Shown here in pieces: positions 53,024 through 61,523 of a DNA stretch of 64,000 nt. This DNA is from Euzebya pacifica (GTDB taxonomy: Bacteria; Actinomycetota; Nitriliruptoria; Euzebyales; Euzebyaceae). The position numbers were made by a program, and so were the translations under genes. The stretch covers positions 558,001 through 622,000 of the forward strand of contig NZ_CP031165.1 in assembly GCF_003344865.1 (NCBI RefSeq), read 5' to 3'. The notes beneath the pieces were generated by a model. The model had not been told where the DNA came from, ran no database searches, and saw only the letters and a list, made by a program, of their open reading frames with translations. Every line of letters begins with the position of its first letter. The first letter of the stretch is position 1.

Positions 53024-54163
53024 TGGGGTCTTCCAGCCGAGGGTTTGTCGGGGGCGGGTGTTGAGGCTCTCGGCGAAGTCGTTGAGGTTCGCTTGGGTGT
53101 GGACTGACAGGTCGGTGCCCTTGGGCATGTACTGGCGCAGCAACCCGTTGGTGTTCTCGTTGGAACCGCGTTGCCAGGGCGAGTGGGGGTCGCAGAAGTA
53201 GACGGGCACGTCGGTGTCGATGGTGAACTGGACGTGCTCGGCCATCTCGATGCCCTGGTCCCAGGTGATGGACCGCCGCAGGTGCTCGGGCAGCCCGGTG
53301 ATCGCGGTGGTCATGGCATCGCGCACCGTCGCGGCGGTCCGGTCGCCATCGAGGTGCATCAGCATCACGTAGCGCGTGGAGCGCTCCACAAGGGTGCCCA
53401 CCGCGGACTTGCCGTCCTTGCCGATGATCAGGTCGCCCTCCCAGTGACCGGGCACGGCACGGTCCTCCACCTCCGCGGGCCGCTCGCTGATCATCACCAT
53501 GTCGTGCATGCGTGGCCGGGGAGACCGACCGGAGGGGACCCGCTTGGCCCGACCGGTCCGCAGGCACGACGTCAGCTCGCGTCGCAGCTCGCCCCGCCCC
53601 TGGACGTACAGCGACTTGTAGATCGTCTCGTGTGACACCGTCATCGACTCATCGTCGCCGAACCGCTCCTTGAGATCTGCCGCGATCTGCTGGGGCGACC
53701 ACAGTCTGCGCAGGCCGTGCTCGACGAGGCCGGCCAGCTCCGCGCAGCTGGCGAGCTTGGTCGGCTTGGCCCGCCGTGCCTGCTCGTGGGCACGCTTGTG
53801 GGCAAGCATCGGCCGGTAGGCCTCACGGCCACCGTTGCGGTCCACCTCGCGCCACACCGAGGACTTGTGCCGGCCGACCCGATCGGCGATGGCCTGATAG
53901 GTCTCGCCCCGACCGATCCCCAACCGGATCTCCACCCGATCATCAAGCGACAACCGGTGCGGTGAGGGATCAGTCGCAAGCTCTGCCCGCAACACCCCAC
54001 CAAACGGCTTGAGCACGTTGAGGAAGCTGCCCACGGAGATGTCGACCTCCTCAAGGATCTGCCGGCGGCCCTGACCGGCTCGTGCCCGACGGATCACCTC
54101 CGCCCGCACCTCATCAGGCAACCGCAACCACCGCTTCTCACCCTTGGCCCTCGACATCACCAT
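53021..54163 (-). pseudogene. IS30-family transposase, 3' end cut off by IS3
   Basis: The 380-residue reading has a helix-turn-helix region (RLSLDDRVEIRLGIGRG, YQAIADRVGRHKSSVWREV) and a DDE core: Asp in HWEGDLIIGKDGK, Asp in ITWDQGIEMA, Glu in RGSNENTNGLLRQY. It stops at GWKTP because IS3 supplies TGA. Removing IS3 and one TGG, the minus strand continues from 51708 as AAQLAQVVAPTG then a stop at 51670-51672, giving 392 residues. The lost tail is short, so partial activity is not excluded. Confidence 0.9.
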
Positions 54164-54217
54164 GACCTACCGCCTCCACCTCGAAGTGTCGTGTTGCAAC
54201 GAAGTCTTGAGGCTGCC

Positions 54218-54297
54218 CGCGAGGGGGTCGACTGGTCCGACACGCCTCGGATGTGTGTCGGCTGGGTCGCGAGGGGGTCGACTGGGGCGACACGCCG
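54218..54297. repeat. palindromic intergenic repeats, right of IS30
   Basis: A half unit (CGCGAGGGGGTCGACTGG, then TCCGACACGCC) begins at 54218. A complete unit follows at 54254-54296, starting TGTGTCGGCTGGGTCGCGAG and closing GGCGACACGCC. These are the same family as 51570-51663, so the IS elements entered a pre-existing array. No ORF is supported in this gap. Confidence 0.6.
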
Positions 54298-54304
54298 CCC
54301 GGGT

Positions 54305-55354
54305 TTACAGGTCGTAGGCCTCGGCGAGCTCGGGGTCGCGGGCGGACAGCTCGCGAGCAAGCTCGAGCACGACGCGGCACTGCTTCACGCTGGCGTCGTC
54401 CTCCATCTTGCCGTCCAGCATGATGGCGCCCGTGCCGTCGCCCATGGCGTCGACGACCCGCTTGGCGTGGGCGACGTCGGCCGGGTCGGGGGAGAAGACC
54501 GTCTTGGCGATGCCGATCTGGACGGGGTGCAGCGACCACGCGCCGACGCAGCCCAGCAGGTAGGCGTTGCGGAACTGGTCCTCGCACGCCTGGGTGTCCT
54601 TGATGTCACCGAACGGGCCGTAGAACGGCAGGATGCCGTGGGTGACACACGCGTCGACCATCCGGGCGATCGTGTAGTGCCACAGGTCCTGCTGGAAGGT
54701 GGCGCGCGCGGCCTCGGGGTTGTCGGCGTCGGGGTCGGAACGGACCAGGTAGCCGGGGTGGCCACCGCCGACGCGGGTGGTCTTCATCCGCCGGTTGGCG
54801 GCCAGGTCGGCCGGGCCGAGCGACAGGCCCTGCATGCGCGGCGACGCGCCGCAGATCTCCTCGACGTTGGCCACACCACGGGCGGTCTCCAGGATCGCGT
54901 GGACCTGCAGTGGGGTGTCGAGACCTGCCTTGGCCTCCAGCTGCGCCAGCAGCCGGTCGACGTAGTGGATGTCCTCCGGGCCCTCGACCTTGGGGACCAT
55001 GATGACGTCCAGCGCCTCACCGGCCTCCAGCACCGCCGCGGTCAGGTCGTCCAGGCACCAGGGCGAGTCGAGGGAGTTGATGCGGGTCCAGAACTGCGTC
55101 TCGCCGAAGTCGTTGTCCTGCGCGACGCGGACCATGCCGGCCCGCGCGGCGTCCTTGTCGGTGGCGGGGACGCCGTCCTCGAGGTTGGCCAGCAGCACGT
55201 CGACCGTCGGGATGATGTCGGGGACCTTGGCCACCATCTTGTCCACCGACGGCGGGAAGAAGTGGATCATCCGGGAGGGACGAACGGGGATCTCGCGCAG
55301 CGGCTCGGGGGCGCCGACGGCGAGCGGGCGGAAGAAGTCCTTGGGAGGGCGCAT
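54305..55354 (-). CDS. mcl: malyl-CoA/methylmalyl-CoA lyase family enzyme
   Basis: The 349-residue HpcH/HpaI-type lyase cleaves or forms CoA esters such as malyl-CoA (glyoxylate plus acetyl-CoA). From memory it is closely similar to the Chloroflexus trifunctional lyase of the 3-hydroxypropionate bi-cycle: the start ([19 protein letters not shown]), [51 protein letters not shown] and [18 protein letters not shown]. The metal-binding Glu (NLEDG) and Asp (GPADL) are present. ATG 55354 has TAGCGT 7 bases upstream on the minus strand. No other genes of the cycle are seen in this window. Confidence 0.88.
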   Translation of the reverse strand: MRPPKDFFRPLAVGAPEPLREIPVRPSRMIHFFPPSVDKMVAKVPDIIPTVDVLLANLEDGVPATDKDAARAGMVRVAQDNDFGETQFWTRINSLDSPWCLDDLTAAVLEAGEALDVIMVPKVEGPEDIHYVDRLLAQLEAKAGLDTPLQVHAILETARGVANVEEICGASPRMQGLSLGPADLAANRRMKTTRVGGGHPGYLVRSDPDADNPEAARATFQQDLWHYTIARMVDACVTHGILPFYGPFGDIKDTQACEDQFRNAYLLGCVGAWSLHPVQIGIAKTVFSPDPADVAHAKRVVDAMGDGTGAIMLDGKMEDDASVKQCRVVLELARELSARDPELAEAYDL

Positions 55355-55435
55355 GCCGATCACGCTAGGCACACGCCCGCGGTGTCGCCAAACCAGCCTG
55401 GTGTCACGAAGGGGTTCGGCGCCACCAACGCGCCC

Positions 55436-55870
55436 TCACTCGCTGTCGAGCTCCATGGAGACGGAGTTCATGCAGTAGCGCAGGCCGCCCGGGCCGGGGC
55501 CGTCGGGGAAGACGTGGCCGAGGTGGCCGCCGCAGCGCGCGCAGACCGCCTCGGTACGGACCATGCCGAGCGACCGGTCGGTCCGTTCCTCCACGGCGTC
55601 GGGGCTGATCGGTTCGGTGAACGACGGCCAGCCGCTGCCGGAGTCGTACTTGGTGTCGGAGCGGAACAGCTCCGCACCGCACCCCGCGCAGCGGTACACG
55701 CCCGGGTCCTTGACGTCCCAGTAGGCACCGGTGAAGGCCCGCTCGGTTCCGGCGCCGCGCAGCACCTGGTACTGCTCGGGGGTCAGCCGGCGTCGCCACT
55801 CCTCGTCGGTGAGCTCGACACGCTGGCCCGGGCCGGCCTGCTCGGTGCTCGTCGGATCGACATCGGTCAT
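55436..55870 (-). CDS. msrB: peptide methionine-R-sulfoxide reductase
   Basis: A 144-residue MsrB: zinc Cys pairs CAGCGA and CARCGG, core [13 protein letters not shown], and the catalytic Cys in [14 protein letters not shown]. It repairs oxidised methionine in cytoplasmic proteins. ATG 55870 has GAGGAG 7 bases upstream on the minus strand. It is divergent from the ATL gene. Confidence 0.96.
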   Translation of the reverse strand: MTDVDPTSTEQAGPGQRVELTDEEWRRRLTPEQYQVLRGAGTERAFTGAYWDVKDPGVYRCAGCGAELFRSDTKYDSGSGWPSFTEPISPDAVEERTDRSLGMVRTEAVCARCGGHLGHVFPDGPGPGGLRYCMNSVSMELDSE

Positions 55871-55946
55871 GGGATGCTCCTCGCTGATGGACGAGTGTGG
55901 GAGACCACACGGTACGAGCGTGACCGTCTGCCACCATGACGAAACG

Positions 55947-56279
55947 ATGACACGACTTGACCCGGAGGAGGGCGGTGCGGTGGGTGACGCGGCCGAGCCG
56001 GACGGCCACGGGCCGGAGGACTTCACCGCTTCGGTGCGGCGTGTGGTCGCCAGCCTGCGCCCCGGCGAGTGCGCCAGCTACGGCGAGGTCGCCGAGGAGG
56101 CCGGCCGTCCAGGGGCCGCCCGAGGCGTCGGTCGTGTCCTCCGCGAGTCCGACGGGTTGCCCTGGTGGCGGGTGATCCGGGCCGACGGGACGCTGGCCAA
56201 GGGGGACGACCAGGCTCGTCGGTTGGTGGCGGAGGGGGTCGCTATAGTCAACGGACGAGTTCGACCGGCGGGTCGCTGA
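55947..56279 (+). CDS. alkyltransferase-like protein (ATL)
   Basis: The 110-residue protein has the DNA-binding fold of O6-alkylguanine-DNA alkyltransferases ([20 protein letters not shown]), but the catalytic PCHRV position reads PWWRV, replacing the Cys with Trp. Such ATLs cannot transfer the alkyl group; they bind O6-alkylguanine and flag it for nucleotide excision repair. A strong -10-like TATAGT at 56243-56248 near its 3' end may serve the next gene. Confidence 0.88.
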   Translation: MTRLDPEEGGAVGDAAEPDGHGPEDFTASVRRVVASLRPGECASYGEVAEEAGRPGAARGVGRVLRESDGLPWWRVIRADGTLAKGDDQARRLVAEGVAIVNGRVRPAGR

Positions 56280-56325
56280 CGCGGCGTCTCTCCCCCCGCC
56301 CGATCGGGTCGAACGGGTGTGCGCG

Positions 56326-57399
56326 ATGGACTCCTTGGCGTTGTTCGACGATGACATGCAGGTCGCCGAGGCGGCCGTGCCGGTGCTCCCGGTCACCGAC
56401 ACCGTGATCCCGCGTCGGACGCCGATCGCCCGCAAGGCTGCCGACATCCCGCTCGGCCCGACGGTCCTCGCCGTCGACGGCAACTCCCTGGCCCATCGCG
56501 GCTACCACGCCTATGCCGGCCGACGCGACGACGGCGACCTCGTCGGCGCCGGCCTGTACGGCTTCCTGGCGCTCCTGGCGGCCGTGGTCGACATCGTCCG
56601 TCCCGCCTCCACCGTCATCGGGTTCGACTGCCGCAAGCGGTCGGTCCGCAAGGAGGCATGGCCGGCCTACAAGGGACAGCGGCCCGACAAGCCCGATGCG
56701 CTGGACGCGCTGCTGGACGAGATCCCCCTTGCCCTCGACGCGCTCGGTGCCTGCGTGGTGACCCACGAGGGCTACGAGGCCGACGACGTCTGCGGCTCGG
56801 TGGCGGCCAGCGCGGAGGTGGCGAACCGTCGCTGCGTCGTGGCCACGTCGGACCGGGACGCCTTCTCCCTGGTCAGCGACGCCACCTCGGTGCTGCGCAT
56901 CCGCTCGGGCATGCACCGTGCCCAACGCATGGACACCACCCGTTACCGCCGCGAGCTCGGGATCGCGCCCGGCCAGTACACCGAGTTCGCCGCGCTGCGC
57001 GGGGACACCAGCGACAACCTCCCCGGCATCAACGGCATCGGCCCCAAGCGGGCCAAGGACCTGCTGAACCGGTTCGAGACCGTCGAGCAGGCCGTTGCCG
57101 ACCCGATGGGCTGCCGCAGCGTGCTCGGCCCCGAGGTCGGACAGGTCCTCATCGACGACCTCGCCTCGGAGGAGTCGGTGTTCCACCGCAACATCGACCT
57201 GATGACGATCCACCGGCACCTCGGGGTCGACCTCGACGCCGGGGTCGCCGCCACACCGACCACGACGATCGAGTCCTACCTCCGTGGCCGTCGCCTCGGT
57301 GGGCTCGTCGAGCGCATGGTCCTCTGCTTCGGCACCGTGCACAGCGGCCAGGCCCCGCCGCCGCTGGACGACGACGACGCGCCGCCGCTGCCGATCTGA
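56326..57399 (+). CDS. 5'-3' exonuclease (FEN-like, PolA N-domain type)
   Basis: A 357-residue flap-nuclease family protein: VLAVDGNSLAHRGYHA, TVIGFDCRKRSVRKEAWPAY, ADDVCGS with TSDRDAFSLV, and the helix-hairpin-helix GDTSDNLPGINGIGPKRAKD. All acidic metal ligands appear present. It is standalone, not fused to a polymerase. ATG 56326 was used; GTG 56317 is an alternative. TATAGT at 56243 may be its promoter, giving a leader of about 77 bases. Confidence 0.93.
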   Translation: MDSLALFDDDMQVAEAAVPVLPVTDTVIPRRTPIARKAADIPLGPTVLAVDGNSLAHRGYHAYAGRRDDGDLVGAGLYGFLALLAAVVDIVRPASTVIGFDCRKRSVRKEAWPAYKGQRPDKPDALDALLDEIPLALDALGACVVTHEGYEADDVCGSVAASAEVANRRCVVATSDRDAFSLVSDATSVLRIRSGMHRAQRMDTTRYRRELGIAPGQYTEFAALRGDTSDNLPGINGIGPKRAKDLLNRFETVEQAVADPMGCRSVLGPEVGQVLIDDLASEESVFHRNIDLMTIHRHLGVDLDAGVAATPTTTIESYLRGRRLGGLVERMVLCFGTVHSGQAPPPLDDDDAPPLPI

Positions 57400-57511
57400 G
57401 GCGCCGCCTGCATCGGTTGTCCACGAGCCCCGTCGATTCGTGCCCCCGCCGTTCGTCGACCTCGGTACAACCAGTCCGGTAGCTCGACAACCGACGAGGA
57501 GCTGAGGATCG

Positions 57512-58168
57512 ATGACGTTCAGTGGGTGGCCCGAATCGCTGGTGACGTTCTACTCCGAGCTGGAGGTGAACAACACCAAGGGCTTCTGGGAGGCCAACAA
57601 GGACGTCTACGACCACGACGTGCGCGCGCCGATGGAGGCGCTGGTGGCCGAGCTGGAGGAGGAGTTCGGAGCGGCCAAGATCTTCCGGCCCTACCGCGAC
57701 GTCCGCTTCAGCAAGGACAAGACCCCCTACAAGACCCAGGTCGCAGCGGCGTTCCACACCGCGGACGGGGGCGGCTTCTACGTCAGGGCGTCCGCCGACG
57801 GGCTCGGGGCGGGCGGGGGGTACTACCAGCTCGCCCGGGACCAGCTCGAGCGCCTTCGGACCGCCGCGGCGGACGAGGTGACGGGGGAGGAGCTCGCCTC
57901 GCTCCTGCGCACCACCGCCGGGAAGAAGGGGTACGAGGTGCACAGCGAGATGCTCAAGACGGCCCCCCGCGGCTGGGACCGCGACCATCCCAGGATCGAC
58001 CTCCTGCGACGCAAGAACCTCACCTGGATGCGCGAGGCCGCACCAGGCCCGACGGTCCACACCCGCCGGGCCGTGCGGTTCGTCCGCGACACCTTCGTGC
58101 ACGGGGCGCCGTTGCTGGCGTGGCTGGACCGCCATGTCGGGCCGTCGACCGAACCCCGTCGCCGCTAG
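57512..58168 (+). CDS. DUF2461 protein
   Basis: A 218-residue protein of the DUF2461/TIGR02453 family: FYSELEVNNTKGFWEANKDV, IFRPYRDVRFSKDKTPYKTQ, and GGGFYVRASADGLGAGGGYY. The fold is a conserved alpha/beta unit of unknown function. GAGGAGCTGAGGATCG provides a ribosome site. It is cytoplasmic. No neighbour suggests its job. Confidence 0.9.
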   Translation: MTFSGWPESLVTFYSELEVNNTKGFWEANKDVYDHDVRAPMEALVAELEEEFGAAKIFRPYRDVRFSKDKTPYKTQVAAAFHTADGGGFYVRASADGLGAGGGYYQLARDQLERLRTAAADEVTGEELASLLRTTAGKKGYEVHSEMLKTAPRGWDRDHPRIDLLRRKNLTWMREAAPGPTVHTRRAVRFVRDTFVHGAPLLAWLDRHVGPSTEPRRR

Positions 58169-58274
58169 ACCCCGACCCTCCCCGGACGGTCCCCACCCCG
58201 GGCGACCCAGCTCGAGACGTCCTGCACCGTGTGGCTCTAGGCTCGCCTTCCCGACTGAGTCAGGAGCCCGACCG

Positions 58275-59417
58275 ATGGAGCCATCCGATGCGCGTGCGGA
58301 CCCCTCGCCGCGTGTTCGTGATCGCTCCAGGGTGCTGCTGGTCGAGGACAGCCTGACCGACGCCGCCATCGCCCATGGGATGCTCCCGGATGACCGGTTC
58401 GAGGTCGAGATCGCCACCAGCCTGTCGGAGGCCATGGACCTGCTCGAGTGGTCCCTCGACTTCGACGTCGGGATGGTCGACCTGCACCTGCCCGATGCCC
58501 GGGCGCTCGACGCGCCACGCCGGCTCCTGGCGCACCCCAACGTGCCGCCGCTGGTGGTCGTGTCGGGCAGCATCGACGATCGACTCGTCCGCGAGTCCCT
58601 TCGCCTGGGCGTTGACGACGTGCTCGACAAGGTGCATGTCACCACGCCGCAGGTCCTGGCCCGCGTGCTGTCCCATGCCGTCGAACGAGCCGCGTTCCGG
58701 ACGGCGCTGGAGGCCCAGAACCGGGCGATCCTCGGCGGCAACACCCAGCTGCGCAAGATGGTCGAGCAGATCGCCCACGACCTGCGGAACCCGATGGTGG
58801 CGATGCGGGGCTACGCCAAGGCGCTGGACCGCGACGAGATCGACGAGGAGGTCCGCCAGCGCCTCCGTCACGAGCTCGCGGCGGTCGCAGACCGATCGCT
58901 GCTGGCCCTCGACGCCATGCTCGTCGACATCGCCGACACGAGCGGGCGAAGCCGGATCAACGTCACCGAGATGGTGGCGTGGGCCCACGACATGCTCCAC
59001 GAGGACTTCGTCGAGTCGGGTGCGTCGATCATGCTGGAGGACCTGCCCGACGTCTGGGGCCAGCCGGCGTCGTTGCGGCAGGTCGTGCTCAACGTCCTCC
59101 ATAACGCCATCCGACACTGCACCCCGGGGACGCAGCCGAGGATCCGCGTCCGTGCCGAGCTGGTACCGGACGGCGAACGAATCGTCTTCTCCGACAACGG
59201 GCCGGGCGTGCCCCGGGCGCAGCTGGAAACGATCTTCGGCCTCGGCGAGCGCCCCCCGGCCATGCCGGGACACGCAGCGCTCGGACTGGCGTCGGTCAGG
59301 GGGGTGATGACCCGGCACAACGGCACCGTCATCGCCAGGAACAACGACCGGGGTGGACTCGACATCGTCCTCACGTTCCCCCGTCGCCGTCCCGGTGAGG
59401 GCGATGCCCGAGCGTGA
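58275..59417 (+). CDS. receiver-histidine kinase hybrid
   Basis: The 380-residue protein has a receiver domain at about 18-125 (RVLLVEDSLTDAAIAHGML, phosphoacceptor Asp in VGMVDLHLPDA), then a histidine kinase: H-box IAHDLRNPMVAMRGY, N-box QVVLNVLHNAIRHC, and FSDNGPGVP with GLGLASV-like HAALGLASVRG. This receiver-first order with no membrane segment means it is soluble and works within a phosphorelay. AGGAG at 58262 supports ATG 58275, and TAGGCT lies at about 58239. Confidence 0.9.
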   Translation: MEPSDARADPSPRVRDRSRVLLVEDSLTDAAIAHGMLPDDRFEVEIATSLSEAMDLLEWSLDFDVGMVDLHLPDARALDAPRRLLAHPNVPPLVVVSGSIDDRLVRESLRLGVDDVLDKVHVTTPQVLARVLSHAVERAAFRTALEAQNRAILGGNTQLRKMVEQIAHDLRNPMVAMRGYAKALDRDEIDEEVRQRLRHELAAVADRSLLALDAMLVDIADTSGRSRINVTEMVAWAHDMLHEDFVESGASIMLEDLPDVWGQPASLRQVVLNVLHNAIRHCTPGTQPRIRVRAELVPDGERIVFSDNGPGVPRAQLETIFGLGERPPAMPGHAALGLASVRGVMTRHNGTVIARNNDRGGLDIVLTFPRRRPGEGDARA

Positions 59418-59434
59418 GCCCGCAACCGAGGGGG

Positions 59435-59463
59435 TTCACAGGAACCGCCGGGATGACTACTGT
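59435..59463 (+). promoter_or_regulatory. candidate promoter of the Rieske gene
   Basis: TTCACA at 59435-59440 and TACTGT at 59458-59463 are separated by 17 bases. The -10 ends 8 bases before ATG 59472, so transcription could begin at or next to the start codon. Confidence 0.5.
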
Positions 59464-59471
59464 CTGCCGAG

Positions 59472-60650
59472 ATGCGTCACTCAGCCCAGGTCGACCTGAT
59501 CCACCGCTTCCTGAAGCTGCGGGCCGACCGCACCACCGACATGGCACCCGACACCCGCCACCACGACGTGGGCGTCTACGTCGACGAGGGACGAGCAACC
59601 GCCGAGCGGGCGTTGCTGTTCCGGGGCCGGCCGCTGGTGGCCGCGCTGTCGGGCGACCTGCCCGACACCGGTGACTGCGTGGCCGTCGACGTCGGCGACG
59701 TCCCGACCCTCCTCGTGCGGGGTGAGGACGGCCAGGTCCGCGCGTTCCTCAACGCCTGCCGCCACCGAGGGTCGCGTGTTGCCGAGGGGCACGGCCACGC
59801 CGGCCGCGTGTTCACCTGTCCGTACCACGCCTGGACCTATGACCTGCACGGTGACCTCCTCGGCCAGCCGCTGGCCCGCGACGGCTTCGCGGGGGAAGAT
59901 CGCGAGGCGCTGGGGCTGCATCCGATCCCCGTCGCCGAGGTCGCCGGCCTGCTGGTCGTCGCCCCCGGCGCGACCGGCCCGCTGGACGTCGAGGACTGGC
60001 TCGGCGGGGTCCACGACGAGCTCGCCAGCTGGGACTTCGACCGCTACCGCTTCTTCGACGAGCGGGTCGTGGAGGTGGACTGCAACTGGAAGCTGGCCTA
60101 CGACACCTTCCTCGAGGCGTATCACATCTTCTCCTTGCACAGCCGCACCGTGGGGAAGGGGCTGCTGTCGACCCCCGCCGTGGGTGACACCTTCGGCCCG
60201 CACGGCCGTGGGGTGGTGTTCGGCAAGCAGCTCGCACGCACCGTCGCCGAGCTGCCCGAGGACGAGTGGGACCTGCTCGGCCACTCCTCGGTCGTCTACC
60301 AGCTGTTCCCCAACGCCGTCATCAACCTGCCGAGCTCGGGCCACGCGGAGGTGTGGCAGGCTTATCCGCACCCCAGCGACCCGTCCCGTTGCCGCGTGCA
60401 CCTGCGGTTCTACACCCCCGACGGGATCCCGGAGGGTCCGGAGGGCGACCGCTCCAGGGCGTTCTTCCAGCGCAACCTGGACTTCACCGCAGAGGTCGTG
60501 CTGACCGAGGACTTCCAGCAGCAGGAGGCCATCCAGCGCAACATCGCCTCGGGCCTGATGCACGAGATGGTCTTCGGTCGCAACGAGCCAGCCCTGCAGA
60601 ACTTCCACGCGAGCATCGACGCCGTCCTGGCACGCGAGGCAGCCGAGTGA
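59472..60650 (+). CDS. Rieske non-haem iron oxygenase, alpha subunit type
   Basis: A 392-residue oxygenase: 2Fe-2S Rieske ligands in CRHRGSRVAEG and CPYHAWTYD (about residues 95-120) and the mononuclear iron site NWKLAYDTFLEAYHIFSLHS. The reductase partner is not encoded nearby. Known members hydroxylate aromatic rings, choline or glycine betaine. The TetR and GMC oxidoreductase downstream may share its pathway, but the substrate is not determinable. Confidence 0.9.
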   Translation: MRHSAQVDLIHRFLKLRADRTTDMAPDTRHHDVGVYVDEGRATAERALLFRGRPLVAALSGDLPDTGDCVAVDVGDVPTLLVRGEDGQVRAFLNACRHRGSRVAEGHGHAGRVFTCPYHAWTYDLHGDLLGQPLARDGFAGEDREALGLHPIPVAEVAGLLVVAPGATGPLDVEDWLGGVHDELASWDFDRYRFFDERVVEVDCNWKLAYDTFLEAYHIFSLHSRTVGKGLLSTPAVGDTFGPHGRGVVFGKQLARTVAELPEDEWDLLGHSSVVYQLFPNAVINLPSSGHAEVWQAYPHPSDPSRCRVHLRFYTPDGIPEGPEGDRSRAFFQRNLDFTAEVVLTEDFQQQEAIQRNIASGLMHEMVFGRNEPALQNFHASIDAVLAREAAE

Positions 60651-60668
60651 CCGGGGCACGAGGTGTGT

Positions 60669-60701
60669 CCGGGGCCGGCCGTCTCGGACTGCCGGCCCCG
60701 G
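60669..60701 (+). terminator. hairpin after the Rieske gene
   Basis: A perfect 11-bp stem (CCGGGGCCGGC at 60669-60679 with GCCGGCCCCGG at 60691-60701), 11-base loop. It starts 19 bases after the stop. No U-run. Confidence 0.62.
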
Positions 60702-60740
60702 GTGCCCACCCCACGACCAAGATGTCGCGCTACTCGGAGC

Positions 60741-60761
60741 GGAGCAAGTGGAACCTGCTCC
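60741..60761 (+). promoter_or_regulatory. candidate TetR operator
   Basis: GGAGCA and TGCTCC form a 6+6 palindrome with 9-base spacer, 8 bases upstream of the candidate -10 TAGTCT (60770-60775). It overlaps the -35 region of the regulator gene at 60784, the normal place for autorepression. Confidence 0.52.
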
Positions 60762-60783
60762 GAATCCGATAGTCTCGCCACGC

Positions 60784-61419
60784 ATGGGTGGGCGTGGGGC
60801 AGCTGGTGGGTCACGGACCGAGGCGACGCGCCGACGCATCCTCGACGCGGCCGAGGAGGAGTGGGCCCGGCTCGACAACGTCGCATCGTCCAGGGGCGAA
60901 TGGCCCACCGTGGCCATGTCGGCGCTCGCCAAGCGGGCCGGTGTGGCCCAGTCGACGGTGTACGAGCACTTCCACTCCCAGGGCGTGCTCGCCGCCAGCG
61001 TCCTGCGACGGCTTGCCGGCCCTGGCGTCTTCGACTGGGCGGACACCGCCGCCACGGCGATGTCGGGCATCGATGCGGTCGGCGAGCTCGTCCGGCGCAC
61101 GGCCGACCTGTTCGTACGAAACCGGGCGCTGGCGTCCACCGTCCTGGCTGCTGCCGCCTCCTACACCTTCCGGCACGGCCCGCCGGCCGACGACGCGGAG
61201 GACCCCCGACGGGTCTTCGACCTGCCGAAGGTGCTCGCCGACCACCTCCAACGGGCGGTGGTCGACGGCGACGTTCGTGATGACGTCGACCCCAGTGATG
61301 CCGCCGCAAGCATCTTCAACCTCCTCCTGCTGCGCGTGATGAGCCGGCCGCACGAGGCCGCAGGGCCCACCGCAGATCACGTGCTGGGGCTGACCCTGCA
61401 CGGACTCGTCCCGCGCTAG
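60784..61419 (+). CDS. TetR family regulator
   Basis: A 211-residue regulator: helix-turn-helix at about 18-65 (TEATRRRILDAAEEEWARLD, then MSALAKRAGVAQSTVYEHFH), and a helical ligand domain. ATG 60784 lies 8 bases after TAGTCT; the in-frame GTG at 60748 would start inside the candidate operator. It sits between a Rieske oxygenase and a GMC oxidoreductase and probably controls one or both, in response to their substrate. Confidence 0.88.
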   Translation: MGGRGAAGGSRTEATRRRILDAAEEEWARLDNVASSRGEWPTVAMSALAKRAGVAQSTVYEHFHSQGVLAASVLRRLAGPGVFDWADTAATAMSGIDAVGELVRRTADLFVRNRALASTVLAAAASYTFRHGPPADDAEDPRRVFDLPKVLADHLQRAVVDGDVRDDVDPSDAAASIFNLLLLRVMSRPHEAAGPTADHVLGLTLHGLVPR

Positions 61420-61437
61420 GTCAGCGGGCCCGCCGAC
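61420..61437 (+). terminator. weak hairpin after the TetR gene
   Basis: GTCAGCGGG and CCCGCCGAC form an almost perfect 9-base inverted repeat directly after the stop codon. It has no loop and no U-run; weak evidence of termination. Confidence 0.35.
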
Positions 61438-61523
61438 TGGGTCCCATCGGCGACCACGGCCCTGCTGGAGGAGTTGGTCGGGGTATAGGGTGACGGCCAC
61501 CGTTCGGGCCGAAAGGGTTGTGC

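Larger units (their letters stand above)
51670..54210 (-). mobile_element. IS30-family element, interrupted by IS3
   Basis: The approximate ends are TCAACCGGTGGGTGCAACA (from 51670) and, on the other strand, TCAAGACTTCGTTGCAACA (to 54210), matching at the first four and last six to seven positions with equal spacing. Subtracting the 1312-base IS3 and a 3-base duplication leaves about 1.23 kb, normal for IS30. The transposase gene runs on the minus strand. Boundaries are a reading of weak inverted repeats. Confidence 0.6.

Noticed and set aside
51670-54210. Composite transposon bounded by two IS elements
   Set aside because: The elements are nested and of different families, with no cargo genes between them.
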